Source of the DNA: Mortierella sp. BCC40632 | Taxonomy: Eukaryota; Mortierellomycota; Mortierellomycetes; Mortierellales; Mortierellaceae | Length of the DNA: 64,000 nucleotides | Assembly (NCBI GenBank): GCA_011634665.1 | Contig: WAEK01000007.1 | Coordinates: 55,001 to 119,000, forward strand | Direction: 5' to 3' | Made by a program: the position numbers and the translations under genes | The notes under the pieces: model-generated | Seen by the model: the letters and a program-made list of their open reading frames with translations, nothing else | The model's database searches: none | Told to the model about the DNA's origin: nothing | In this document: positions 23,693 to 34,892 of the stretch, one piece after another | Layout of the letters: each line of letters opens with the position of its first letter | Numbering within the stretch: the stretch's first letter is position 1

Positions 23693-24941
23693 AGCACTGT
23701 CGGAATAGAGCCAACACTTTATTTTTTTTTTCTTTTCTTTTTTTATCTCTATTCGACCCCTAAACAGTATTCAATCGATAGTATGATGTGCTGTTTCATC
23801 CTCCTTTTCTTCAACAAGGTACAGACCTCTTCAGCCATGTACACATAAAGTATCAATATAAAATTTAATGTCACCCTTTCTCCAAGTGAAAGCTACTCCA
23901 CATTTCTACTGCTTCGTTTACTGGATTCTGTTTTTTCACTCGCTTGTACCTCGTTGTGATCTCCTACATACATCCTCCTGACCCGACTTCCGAGCTTCCG
24001 ATAGATTTAGTACACTTTCTCAGGGTCAGTCAATCACTGGCCGAGTCTTTTCTTGGTAGAACCAACTAAGCTCGTCAGCTTTTTTTCGGGTCCTGAACCC
24101 AATACTCAGATACGTCATTCTTTTCTCACCCCTCTCCAGTTTCAGACATCTCATTTGTACTACCAGTCAGCCCTGCTCTCGCGCTTGTGAGAACCGGACC
24201 CACTAAGGGTGGGATCGTGTAACTGGCTACTCCCAAGCAGTGACCAAGTGTAGATGCAACTTTAACAATAGCCTCAGGCCGTGTCTGCCGGTGTAACTGG
24301 TCCCGAGACTACAGCATTTTGGACTATTGCGCCACTGCATGTGCCACAACATCCAAATTTCCATTCGGGTTGGAGGGAAGTGGCGGAGTAAAGTAAATCT
24401 CGAAAAATCGATCCTATCCAGGACTGTCGAGATCAAACAACATGCGACAGCCATATATTTTTGCCTCATCCTCAATTGTCCTCATTGGTTGATAGTCCTT
24501 TGCCCATTCTTCCAAAAAGTCTTGGCCACCACTTCCTTGGAACAACTTTTTTTTTTTTTTTTTTCAATTCGCCTCAACTCACTTTGTCCTTCAGTCTTGT
24601 CTCGGAGGAATATCCCTGCGAGAAGGAAAAGTATACTAAACACAGCTTCTTCCTCACCGCAGATGTTGTGATGAATGGCATCTACAGTGCTCCTTCGCTG
24701 TAAGCTGAACGAGCATTACGACAAGGTGAACTTCATAGTGCTTCACCCTGAGATCCAAAGGTGGGAGTTAGCATAAATAGGACCGAACTGGACTCCAAAT
24801 TTCGTCAAGACATCAGAACTGGAGCCTCATCTCTCTCTATTATGGATCTGGGAAACATTAGGTCATGTTGATCAGGGTCGGTTCAGAGGCTGCGATAGTT
24901 TGGGAAAAGAAGATGAAAAAAAAAAAAAAATGCTCATCACA

Positions 24942-24980
<39 letters not shown>

Positions 24981-25008
24981 CTCGTTCATAAAGTGGTTTA
25001 CTTCTTAC

Positions 25009-25835
25009 CGATTATCAAAAAGATCGACTCGAGGGATCCGATGGCTAGCGAATCCACAAGACTCTCTTCCATGCTGGTGATGTGTAGTCGGTGTGAAAAG
25101 TCGGCATTGAAGGGATGGCGCGTCTTCTCTGTCTGTCTAGAACTCTGTGTGGAGGGATTGTGGCCGTTGAGAGAGCGTCGAAGTCAGCGTTGGTTCGAGT
25201 CGGAGATCCAACATCATCGCACTGTGGCCGTTCATGGTCGCGCTGTTAGGCTCTCAGGGTGAGGCACTAGCGATATCATTGTCTGCGTCTAGATCCATGC
25301 TTGTGCGTTTCTCACTCAGGCTTGTGGCAGCTGAGGCCGAGTTGAAAAGGAGTGAATCCTGAAGCGAGCTGATACCTGAGAACTTTTCTCAGGAGTAAAG
25401 ACGGTCTTCTTGTAAACCAAGGTCCTCGAGTGGGTTGTTGCCGATCGAGACCTTTCAGAGAGACAGTCCAGGGCCCTCTTGACATCACACTCGGGCATCA
25501 GCATAAAGCCGTCGTTGTAGGTCGAGATTTGCCTTGAAAGAGTAATGAATGGGGGGCAAGAGGGCAAGAGGAGATTGTTTAGTGTCGGCTGTTTGTTGTT
25601 GTTATCTTTTGTATGGATTGAGTGAGCGAGCGAGTAAGCGAGTGAGTGAGTGAGTGTAAGAATGAATGAGCAGATGCACACAAACGTAAAAAAATAAAAA
25701 AAAATAAAAATAATAAAAAAAAAAAAAAGAAAAAAAGCAATGTCATAGCGTTCATGGCACCCTTTTATGATAGAGACTTTGATCTCAACCAATGATCTCA
25801 ATACCAGTGAGATGACACAAATGTATCTACTAGAA
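25009..25835 (-). pseudogene. CASTOR-like gene fragment A (exons 4 and 3)
   Basis: The stretch resembles exon 4 (25534-25009) and exon 3 (25835-25766) of the intact ACT-domain gene at 47685-49727. Recognisable peptides are 'MPECDVKRALDCLSE' and, in another frame, 'MEESLVDSLAIR'. A one-base loss after 'CLSE' shifts the frame ('ERSRSATTHS' instead of 'KFSISNN'). Exons 1, 2 and 5 are absent. The exon 4/intron 3/exon 3 order and the splice-site sequence 'atttgccttgaaag' are kept, so this is a genomic duplicate, not a retrocopy. Confidence 0.85.
25620..25740. repeat. GAGT-rich and A-rich simple sequence inside fragment A
   Basis: A GAGT/GAGC-type run (25617-25656) and an A-rich tract (25688-25736) occupy intron 3 of the CASTOR-like fragment. 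Equivalent tracts occur in fragments B (29568-29600, 29744-29785) and C, showing common descent. Confidence 0.7.
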
Positions 25836-26559
25836 ATAGTTGCGTTGTTGGATTATGAGCCTGATGGTTTCTGTTGGTGGAAAAATGACATTTGAAACAC
25901 GCAAGCACTGTTCCTGTACGATGGGACAAACCTCCCACTCTAGATTCAGCCTCGACCTGACATGAGGCTCGAACTATCTGTAATCTCCATCAGCCTTTGC
26001 TGACTCTCCCCAATACTTCGATGCCCCAGAGTTGCTTGACCCTCACTTTACCTCCAGCTCTTGCTTGCCTTGTCGAACAGTGTATGACGCCTTTAGCTGA
26101 CTGCTCCACACTCAACTTCAATAGTTCTGTGATAGCTCTGTGTAGCCTCTTTGGCTCCCTAACTTGCTGGGCGCAGCCACACTCACTCGGACCACTATCC
26201 AAGAATTGTATGGAGTTACCCTTGACCACTATCCTCTGTAGATCCGACAAGAATCAAATACTCTCCGACAAACCGAGCACAGCTTCGACAACAAAGAGGC
26301 ACTAATAGAGATGAGAGCAAATTTGATTCCCCGGTAATCTCAAGAAAGGGAAAAGGGGGGCTTGACGCTTTCGACTTTTGCAGCCTACATGCATGGGTGA
26401 TATCTACATTGCTCGAGCTTATCTAGGTTCGACAGAATAACGCTGATGCAGTCATGGGTCGCACACGCAAAAGCCCAAAGAACAATCCAAAATAGCGAGG
26501 ATACAAGACAACTACTTGGTGATCTACTCACAGGATCTGCCCCTCCCAGCCCTTTCAAG

Positions 26560-26567
26560 TATAAAAA
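26560..26567 (+). promoter_or_regulatory. TATA box of array copy 2
   Basis: TATAAAAA in the shared module ('cctttcaag' then TATA), 148 bp before the ATG, followed by the CT-rich leader. Confidence 0.6.
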
Positions 26568-26707
26568 CAGTGCGATGTCTTTGCCTCTTGCCTCTCTCTT
26601 TCATCCTCTACATCCAAACATCTTCCATACTATCTCTTCCTTCCTTCCTACACCCCTCCTCCATTTTTCGTCCATCTCTGAACACCTGTTTACCATAGGC
26701 CATCACC

Positions 26708-27514
26708 ATGAGATCCTTGTTAACTACCTCCATCGTAGGCTTCCTGTTCATCGCTTCATCGGTCTCTGCTGCACTCAACTCTAGTGCACCAGTCTCTGGA
26801 GAATCAGAATGCTCTAAAGCATATGACACGATTTCCAACGACCCTGGCGTCAAATCGTGCCAGATTCTCAATGTTTGGAGCTACGATCCTTTCGAATTTA
26901 AGCCATTGAGGAATGTCAATGGCTCAATGAATACCTTTTGCAGCTACCCTACTTGCTCCGAGAGTACGATTAAACTCATTCAAGACACCCACATCAAGCA
27001 CTGTATCAATGCTACCGACACTGAGTCGATCAAAGAGTTCAAGTACATAATTAATGCCTATCCGGCTGCTCGCGAGAGTCTTTGTCAGAAGGTCCCCTCT
27101 ACTCCAGGCCAGCCTGCCAATAACAAGCTCTGTTACGAAGAACTGTCAGTGTCTGTGGCGACCTTCGTGGAAGAGAACTATCCGCTAGTTGATGAAGGTT
27201 CCCCAGAGCTGGGCATAATCAAGGTCCTTTTGGATAAGCTACCAAAGGAAGTAGTTTGCTCCGATTGCTCCAAGGCCATGCTCAAGCCTCTTGTGGACTA
27301 TGTCAAGTCGAGCTGGTCGAGTCTTGACGATTGGGCCCAAAACATGACTCGGGCATTCGATAGGGAGCTCGATGCAAAATGTGGTGGGGAGTTTACTGGC
27401 CTCACACCTTCTCAATTGGGTCAGAAAAGTCAAGCTTCATCCATGATCGCGGCTGGCCCATCGGCACTCATTACTCTACTCCTGGTCACTTTGTCGTGGG
27501 TTGCGATGCTGTAA
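26708..27514 (+). CDS. secreted ten-Cys GPI-anchor-type protein, array copy 2 (type B)
   Basis: Intronless, 268 residues. Signal peptide MRSLLTTSIVGFLFIASSVSA, then a short Ser-rich lead (ALNSSAPVSGES) before the first cysteine. Type B features: 'CSKAYDTISNDPGVKSC', 'QILNVW', 'YEELSVSVATFVEEN' and 'LLDKLPKEVVCSDC'. All ten cysteines are kept. The C-terminal third diverges slightly from other copies (DRELDAKCGGEF, ALITLLLVTLSW), so it has escaped the strongest homogenisation. The Ser-rich lead is nearly identical to copy 6, 15 kb away. A long T run (27571-27602) follows the stop. Function unknown. Confidence 0.92.
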   Translation: MRSLLTTSIVGFLFIASSVSAALNSSAPVSGESECSKAYDTISNDPGVKSCQILNVWSYDPFEFKPLRNVNGSMNTFCSYPTCSESTIKLIQDTHIKHCINATDTESIKEFKYIINAYPAARESLCQKVPSTPGQPANNKLCYEELSVSVATFVEENYPLVDEGSPELGIIKVLLDKLPKEVVCSDCSKAMLKPLVDYVKSSWSSLDDWAQNMTRAFDRELDAKCGGEFTGLTPSQLGQKSQASSMIAAGPSALITLLLVTLSWVAML

Positions 27515-27827
27515 AGCATTGTAGGGATAACACCAGTGCTTTATTTCTTTTTCTCTCTCTCTCTTTTTCTTTTCTTTTTTTTTTTTTTTTTTTTTTTTTT
27601 TTCTTTTCGACACTCGAACTCAAATAGTTCACAATCGATAGTATGATATGATGCGTCATCTTCCTTCCTTCAATAAAGTGCTGACATTTTCATCTACGAG
27701 GATTCACTTGTTAGTCCTCTACATTTGGGAAACAGGTCAAGGGCTTACTAAATAGCGTGAAGCGCACTGTGAACCAGTCATTTTTGTAAGTAGCCAACAT
27801 ACTTTTTCGATGTTGGCTACCTTCTAT

Positions 27828-27828
27828 T

Positions 27829-27911
<83 letters not shown>
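27828..27911. repeat. (CT)n microsatellite in array spacer
   Basis: About 80 bp of CT dinucleotides in the spacer after copy 2. The flanks carry 'gttggctac' in near-palindromic arrangement (27789-27822: gtagccaacat...atgttggctac), an inverted repeat that could form a hairpin. Confidence 0.9.
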
Positions 27912-27913
<2 letters not shown>

Positions 27914-28975
27914 TTGCTTTCACCGTTCATCATTTCTAGCATTTCCCTCCTATGTCTTCCTCATCTCGATCGAGACGGGGATTGACACGCGTGACTCTGA
28001 GTTTCTAGTGACTCTTAAAGTATCCTGCCTAGCACTAAAATACCCTGTCAAAGCTAGCCATGCAGCAGAGTACCATTGCCCTGAGCGCTGACATGCGAGA
28101 CAGATACAAAAATAGCCCTGCAAGATGCTCCTCAGTTTTAGCAAAAAGGGGTGAACCAAATGAAATTCGACGCGCTGTGTAGATGAAGAGAGTGGGAGTT
28201 AAGAGTCGAAAAAATAAAATAAAGTTTTTCCAAGGGAAAGAGTGACAATGCAAAAAAAAAAGACTTTTTGAAAGTATAAGCAGAAGCTTATTTGCCAATG
28301 AGGAGTGTCAGGAATGAGGAAAAAAGGAAAATTAGAATGCATGCTTCGTGCTGTTTGATCTCGACTGTCTTGGATTGGTTTGACTTTTCGAAATTAACCA
28401 ATCGCCGTCCATCCCTCCTCCCTGGCCCTGGTAGCAAAGTCAATGCTATGCCCTATGCTGTGCTCTGGCACAATGGTCCATGATGCCGTAGAGTCGGCAC
28501 CAGTTACACCAGTAGACATGGCCTGAGGTTATTGTCAAAGTTGCGACGACACTTGAGTGGTATTCAGCATGTAGAGGGCTACAATTTGGGACATCACCAT
28601 AATCCATAAAGGGAAACAGGCAGTTGGAAAAATGCTAGACCGTGAGTGCCACACATTTTTTTGAGAACCTTCGACACTTTCTCACACTTTACTCTTCAGT
28701 CTCGTCTTGGAGGGACATCCCTCCGAAAAGGGAAAGTGTACCAAACACAGCCTCTTCCTCACCACAGATGTTGTGACGAGTATCTATAGTGCTCTTTGGC
28801 TGTAACCCGAGTGAGCATTGCGCAATGGTGAGCCTCATGGTGCTTTACCCTGAGATCCAAAGGCGGGAGTTAGCTTGACCAAGAGAGAACTCGACTCCAA
28901 ATGTAGCTAAGACAATAGGAAAGAGGTATCATCTCACCCTGTCATGGCTCTGGTGAAGTTTGATCATATTTTTAC

Positions 28976-29849
28976 GAATCTGATGGTTAGCGAATCCACA
29001 AGACTCTCTTCCATGCTGGTGATATGTAACCGGTGTGAAAAGTCGGCATTGAATGGATGGCGCGTCTTCTTTGTCTGTCTAGAACTCTGTGTGGAGGGAT
29101 AGTGGCCGTCGAGAGAGAGCGTCAAAATCAGCGTTGGTTCGAGTTGGAGATCCGACATCGTCACACTGTGGCCGTTCATGATTGCACTGTTAGGACCACC
29201 AGGTGAGGTACTGACGATACCACTATCTGCGTGTAGATCCATGCTTGTGCGTTTCTCACTCAGGCTTGTGGCAGCTGAGGCCGAGTTGAAAAGGAGTGAA
29301 TCCTGAAGCGAGCTAATACCTGAGAACTTTTCTCAGGAGTAAAGACGGTCCTCTTGTAATCCAAGGTCCTCGAGTGGGTTGTTGCCGATCGAGACCTTTC
29401 AGAGAGACAGTCCAGGGCCGTCATGAGATTACACTCGGGAATGAGCATAAAGCCGTCGTTGTAGGTCGAGATTTGCCTTGAAAGAGTAATGAATGGGGGG
29501 GCAAGAGGGCAAGAGGAGATTGTTTAGTGTCGGCTGTTTGTTGTTGTTATCTTTTGTATGGATTGAGTGAGCGAGCGAGTAAGCGAGTGAGTGAGTGAGT
29601 GTAAGAATGAATGAGCAGATGCACACACTCACACTCATGTATGGCATGCAATGATACGTGCCGTGTATCCATGCGAGTAACGCGGTCAGAATATATGTGG
29701 AGAAAGCTTAACCTGTGCCAATCTGTCTGCAGGGCACAAACGTAAAAAAATAAAAAAAAATAAAAATAAAAAAAAAATAAAAAGAGTAATGTCATAACGC
29801 TCATGGCACCTTTTTATGATAGGGACTTTGATCTCAACCAATGATCTCA
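28976..29849 (-). pseudogene. CASTOR-like gene fragment B (exon 4, truncated exon 3)
   Basis: Exon 4 similarity spans 29477-28976 with 'MDLHADSGIVSTS', 'MSDLQLEPTLILTLSLDGH' and 'MEESLVDSLTIR', close to the intact gene. It has the same post-'CLSE' one-base frameshift as fragment A. Exon 3 similarity is cut short at about 29849, where 'aatgatctca' runs directly into leader-block sequence ('tgcttgccttgccgaac'). A deletion has removed the rest of exon 3 and the leader's left end. Confidence 0.85.
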
Positions 29850-30346
29850 TGCTTGCCTTGCCGAACAATGTATAACGCCTTTAGCTGACTGCTTCATACC
29901 CAACTCCAATAACTCCGTGATAGTTCTGCGTAGTCTCTTTGGCTCCCTACCCTACTGGGCACAACCACACTCGCTCAGACCACTATCTCCAAGGGTTGTA
30001 TGGAGTCACCCTTGTCCGCTGTCCTCTGCAGATCCGACACGAATCAAATACTCTCCGACAAAACCGAGTACAGCTTCGCCAACAAAGAGGCACTAATAGA
30101 GAGGACAGCAAATTTGATTCTCCGGTAGTCTCAAGAAAGGACTTGACGCTTTCAACTTTTGTTGCATACGTACATAGATTATCCGAATTGTTCGAGCCAC
30201 AACCTAGCCTACAACCCAACAAAAAAAACGTTGATGCAGTCATGCTTTGCGCACACAAAAAGTCAAAAAGCCCAAAGAGCACCAAGACACAAGGACACCT
30301 ACTTGGTGATCTACTCACAGGATCTGTCCCTCCCAGCCCTTTCAAG

Positions 30347-30354
30347 TATATAAA
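30347..30354 (+). promoter_or_regulatory. TATA box of array copy 3
   Basis: TATATAAA in the shared 'ctttcaag'-TATA module, 154 bp before the ATG. Confidence 0.65.
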
Positions 30355-30500
30355 CTGCGATGACTTTTGTCTCTTGTCTCTCTCTTTCATCCTCAAACAC
30401 CTTTCATATTATCTCTTCCTACCTACCTACCACCCCGTCCCCCCCCCACACGCCTATTTTCATCCACCACTGAACACCCATTTACCACAGATAATCCACC

Positions 30501-31271
30501 ATGAGATCCTTGTTGCCCGCCTCCATCTTAGGCTTCCTGTTCATTGCTGTATCCGTCTCTGCTAATGCATGCGATGACGCTTATGTTACCCTCTCCGAGG
30601 ACCCTGGCGTCAAATCATGCCGTTTATTTGATTACAAGAGGGATATTGGTTTTATTTTCTTCTCGTCGAATGTTAGTGACTCAGTGGCAGCCTTCTGCAG
30701 CCACCCTGCTTGCTCCGAGAGTACGATAAAGCTCGTTCAAGACACCTACATCAAGCACTGCGTCAATGCTACCGACACTAAGTCGATCAAAGAGATCAAG
30801 CACACTCTTAATGCCTATCCGGCTCTTCATGAGAGTCTTTGTCAGAAGGTCCCCTCTACTCCAGGCCAGCCTGCCAATGGCACGTTCTGCATCACAGAAT
30901 TATCAGAGTCATTGTCACTAAGCTTGAGTCAGAACTCTGCGCTAATTATTGATGATCCCACAAATGTGAATATAATCAAGCTCTATTTCAATGTGACATC
31001 CAAGGAATCGATCTGCTCCGAATGTTCCAAGGCCATGCTCAAGCCTCTCGCGAACTATATCAAGTCGAGCTGGTCGAACCTTGACGATTGGACCCAAAAC
31101 ATGCTTCGGGTAATCAATACGGAGTTCGATACAAAGTGTGGTCCAGACTTTATTGACTTCTCCCACTCTCAGTTGGGCCAAAAAAGTCAAGCTTCATCCA
31201 TGATCGTGGCTGGTTCATTGGCCCTATTTACTTTAGTCTTGGTCACTGTATCATGGGCGGCGATGCTGTGA
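30501..31271 (+). CDS. secreted ten-Cys GPI-anchor-type protein, array copy 3 (type A)
   Basis: Intronless, 256 residues, closest to copy 1. Signal peptide MRSLLPASILGFLFIAVSVSA; first block NACDDAYVTLSEDPGVKSC. Differences from copy 1 cluster between cysteines 2-3 (RLFDYKRDIGFIFFSSNVSD) and 7-8 (ITELSESLSLSLSQNSALII), while the second half is almost unchanged. 'CGPDFIDFSHSQLGQKSQAS' replaces the more common 'CGQDFTGFTPSQLGQ'. The tail 'FTLVLVTVSWAAML' is a GPI-type hydrophobic end. The 3' flank (31272-31700) is near-identical to that of copy 1, suggesting recent exchange between units 1 and 3. Confidence 0.92.
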   Translation: MRSLLPASILGFLFIAVSVSANACDDAYVTLSEDPGVKSCRLFDYKRDIGFIFFSSNVSDSVAAFCSHPACSESTIKLVQDTYIKHCVNATDTKSIKEIKHTLNAYPALHESLCQKVPSTPGQPANGTFCITELSESLSLSLSQNSALIIDDPTNVNIIKLYFNVTSKESICSECSKAMLKPLANYIKSSWSNLDDWTQNMLRVINTEFDTKCGPDFIDFSHSQLGQKSQASSMIVAGSLALFTLVLVTVSWAAML

Positions 31272-32421
31272 AGTACTGTCGGAATAGAGCCAACACTTTA
31301 TTTTTTTTTCTTTTCTTTTTTTATCTCTATTCGACCCCTAAACAGTATTCAATCGATAGTATGATGTGCTGTTTCATCCTCCTTTTCTTCAACAAGGTAC
31401 AGGCCTCTTCAGCCATGTACACATAAAGTATCAATATAAAATTTAATGTCACCCTTTCTCCAAGTGAAAGCTACTCCACATTTCTACTGCCTCGTTTACT
31501 GGATTCTGTTTTTTCACTCGCTTATGCTTCGCTGTGATCTCCTATACACATCCTCCTGACCTGACTCCCGAGCTTCCGATAGATTTAGTACACTTTCTCA
31601 GGGTCAGTCAATCACTGGCCGAGTCTTTTCTTGGTAGAACCAACTAAGCTCGTCAGCTTTTTTTCGGGTCCTGAACCCAATACTCAGATACGTCATTCTT
31701 TTCCCACCTCCCTCCCCCTATGTCTGCTCGTGTAACCGACCCCGAGACTACAGCATCCCGGATCATTGCGCCACTGCATGTGCCACAACATCGAATTTGC
31801 CATTCGGGTCGGGGGAGGGGAGTGGCGGAGTAAAATCTTAAAAAAATCGATCCTATCCAAGACTGTCGAGATCAAACAACATGCGGCATGCATATATTTT
31901 CCCTCATCCCCATTGGTTGATAGGCCTTTGCCCAGTCTTCTAAAAAGTCTTTGCCACCACTTCCTTGGAACAATTCTTTTTTTTTTTTTTTTTTCTCAAT
32001 TCGCCTCAACTCACTTTGTCCTTCAGTCTTGTCTCGGAGGAATATCCCTGCGAGAAGGAAAAGTATACTAAACACAGCTTCTTCCTCACCGCAGATGTTG
32101 TGATGAATGGCATCTACAGTGCTCCTTCGCTGTAAGCTGAACGAGCATTGCAACAAGGTGAACTTCATAGTGCTTCGCCCTGAGATCCAAAGATGGGAGT
32201 TAGCATAAACAGAACCGAACTGGACTCCAAATTTCGTCAAGACAGCAGAACTGGGGCCTCATCTCTCTCTATCATGGATCTGGGAAACTTTAGGCCATAC
32301 TTTTGATCAGGGTTGGCTTAGAGATTGCAGCTGTTTGAAAAAAAAAAAAAAAAAAGCATTCGTCACATTCACTATCTCTATCTCTCTCTCTCTTTCTCGT
32401 TCATAAAGTGGTTTGCCTCTT

Positions 32422-33252
32422 ACCGATTATCAAAAAAATAGATTCGAGGAATCCGATAGCTAGCGAATCCATAAGACTCCCCTCCAGGCTGGTGATGTGG
32501 GACAGGTGTGAGAAGTCGGCATTGATGGGATGGCATATTTTCTTTGTCCGTCTAGGACTCTATGTGGAGGGATTTTGGCCATTGAGAGAGGGCGTCAAAA
32601 CCAGCCTTGGTTCGAGTTGGAGTTCCGATATCGTCGCACTGAGACCGTTCATGATTGCACTGTTAGGTTTCCTGGGTGAGGCACTGGTGATACCACTGTC
32701 TGCGTCTAGATCCATGCTTGTGCGTTTCTCACTCAGGCTTGTGGCAGCTGAGGCCGAGTTGAAAAGGAGTGAATCCTGAAGCGAGCTAATACCTAAGAAC
32801 TTTTCTCAGGAGTAAAGACGGTCCTCTTGTAAACCAAGGTCCTCGAGTGGGTTGTTGCTGATCGAAAACTTTTCAGAGAGACAGTCCAGGGCCCTCTTGA
32901 CATCGCACTCGGGCATGAGCATAAAGTCGTTGTCGTAGGTCAAGATTTGCCTTGAAAGAGCAATGAATGTGGGGGAAAGGGGACAAGAGGAGATTGTTTA
33001 GTGTCTGTTGTTTGTTGTTGTTGTTTTTTTAATGGATTGAGTGAGTGTAAGAATGAATGGGCATACACACATACACACTCATGTATGGCATCCAATGATA
33101 CGTGTCGTGTATCCATGCGAGTAACTCGGTCAAAATATATGCGGAGAAAGCTTAACCTGTGCCAATCTGTCTGCAGTGCATAAAAAAAATAATGTCATAA
33201 CGCTCATGGTGTCCTTTATGATAGAGACTTTGATCTGAACCAATGATCTCAA
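32422..33252 (-). pseudogene. CASTOR-like gene fragment C (exon 4, short exon 3)
   Basis: Exon 4 similarity spans about 32951-32422 and a short exon 3 remnant lies at 33252-33216. In contrast to A and B, the 'GAAAAGTTTTCGATCAGC' stretch keeps the original frame after 'CLSE'. Other lesions are present and exons 1, 2 and 5 are missing. The A/B frameshift therefore arose after the first duplication and is shared by units 1 and 2. Confidence 0.8.
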
Positions 33253-33953
33253 TGGTGGAAAAATGGCATTTGAAACACGCCAGCACGGTTCCTGTAAGAT
33301 GGGACTGATCTCTCACTCTAGATTCAGCCTCGACCTATCATGAAGCTCGAACTATCTGTATTCTCTATCGGCCTTTGCTGACACCCCCCAATACTTTGAT
33401 GCCCCAGAGTCGCTCGACCCTCACTTTACCTCCAACTCAAACTTGCCTTGTTGAATAGTGTATGACACCTTTAGCTGACTGCTCCACACTCAACTTCAAT
33501 AGCTCCGTGATAGTTATGTGTGGTCTTTCTGGCTCCCTACCCTGCTGGGCACAACACTCGCCCTGATCACTATCTTCAAGGGTTGTATGGAGTTACCCTT
33601 GTTCACTCTCCTCAGTAGATCTGACACGAATCAAATACTCTCCGACAAAGCCGAGTACAGCTTCGCCAACAAGGAGGCACTAATAGAGAGGACAGCAAAT
33701 TTGGTTCCCCGGTACTACAGAGACAAAGTGTAAAAAGAGAGAAAAGGGAGACTTGACACTTTCGACTTTTGTTGCATACATGCATAGGTTAGATATCCGA
33801 ACTACTCAAGCCTCTTTAGAGCCAACAAAAATAAAATTGATGCAGTCATGCGTCGCACACACAAAAGTCCATAGAACAATCCAAAATGGCGAAGACATAG
33901 GACAACCACTTGGTGGTTTACCCACAGGGTTTGCCCCTCTCAACCCTTTCAAG

Positions 33954-33961
33954 TATTTAAA
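33954..33961 (+). promoter_or_regulatory. TATA-like box of array copy 4
   Basis: TATTTAAA replaces the TATATAAA/TATAAAAA of the other copies in the same position (150 bp before the ATG), within 'ccctttcaag'. The base change may weaken the promoter. Confidence 0.5.
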
Positions 33962-34103
33962 CTGTGCGATGGCTTCTGCCTCTCGCCTCTCTCTTTCATC
34001 CTCTACATCCAAACATCTTCCATACTATCTCTTCCTTCCTTTCCACCTACCTACCCCACTTTCCATCCGCCACTGAATACTCATTCACCACCGACCATCC
34101 ACC

Positions 34104-34892
34104 ATGAAATCCTTATTGCCCACCTCCATCTTAGGCTTCCTGTTCATTGCTCCATCGGTCTCTGCTGCACCAGCTATGGTTGATGTATGCTATGACGCTT
34201 ATGTTACGCTTTCCGTGGACCCTGGCGTCAAATCGTGCCATCTTTTCGAGTCTTATAAAGATCTTAGCCACAGCTTCTCCTCGCCGAAGCTTATTAATGA
34301 CTCAGTGGCTGCCTTCTGCAGCTACCCTGCTTGCTCCGAGAGTACGATAAAGCTCGTTCAAGACACCCATATCAAGCACTGTATCAATGCTACCGACACT
34401 GAGTCGATCAAAGAGTTCAAGTACATTGTTAATTCTTATCCGGCTGTTCGCGAGAGTCTTTGTCAGAAGGTCCCCTCTACTCCAGGCCAGTCTGCCAATG
34501 GCACATTCTGTATCGCGGAATTGTCAGGGTCGATGTCGGCTATCCTGGACCAGAACTCTACACTAGCTTATAACTCTCTTTCACAAGTGGACGCAGTCAA
34601 ACTCTTTTTTAACCAGCTACCCAAGGAATCGATCTGCTCCGAATGTTCCAAGGCCATGCTCAAGCCTCTTGTGAACTATGTCAAGTCGAGCTGGTCGAAC
34701 CTTGACGATTGGGCCCAAAACATGACTCAAGCAATTGATACGGAGTTCGACACAAAATGTGGTCAGGACTTTACTGGCTTCACACCCTCTCAATTGGGTC
34801 AGAAAAGTCAAGCTTCATCCATGATCGTGGCTGGTCCATCGGCTCTATTTACTTTAGTCCTGGTTACTGTGTCGTGGGTTGCGATGCTGTGA
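34104..34892 (+). CDS. secreted ten-Cys GPI-anchor-type protein, array copy 4 (type A)
   Basis: Intronless, 262 residues. Signal peptide MKSLLPTSILGFLFIAPSVSA, with six extra residues (APAMVD) before the first cysteine compared with copies 1 and 3. Type A start (VCYDAYVTLSVDPGVKSC) but a distinct cysteine 7-8 segment (IAELSGSMSAILDQNSTL, then QVDAVKLFFNQLPKESIC), which mixes type A and B features. The C-terminal third (CGQDFTGFTPSQLGQKSQAS) is the array consensus. Ten cysteines retained. Function unknown. Confidence 0.92.
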   Translation: MKSLLPTSILGFLFIAPSVSAAPAMVDVCYDAYVTLSVDPGVKSCHLFESYKDLSHSFSSPKLINDSVAAFCSYPACSESTIKLVQDTHIKHCINATDTESIKEFKYIVNSYPAVRESLCQKVPSTPGQSANGTFCIAELSGSMSAILDQNSTLAYNSLSQVDAVKLFFNQLPKESICSECSKAMLKPLVNYVKSSWSNLDDWAQNMTQAIDTEFDTKCGQDFTGFTPSQLGQKSQASSMIVAGPSALFTLVLVTVSWVAML

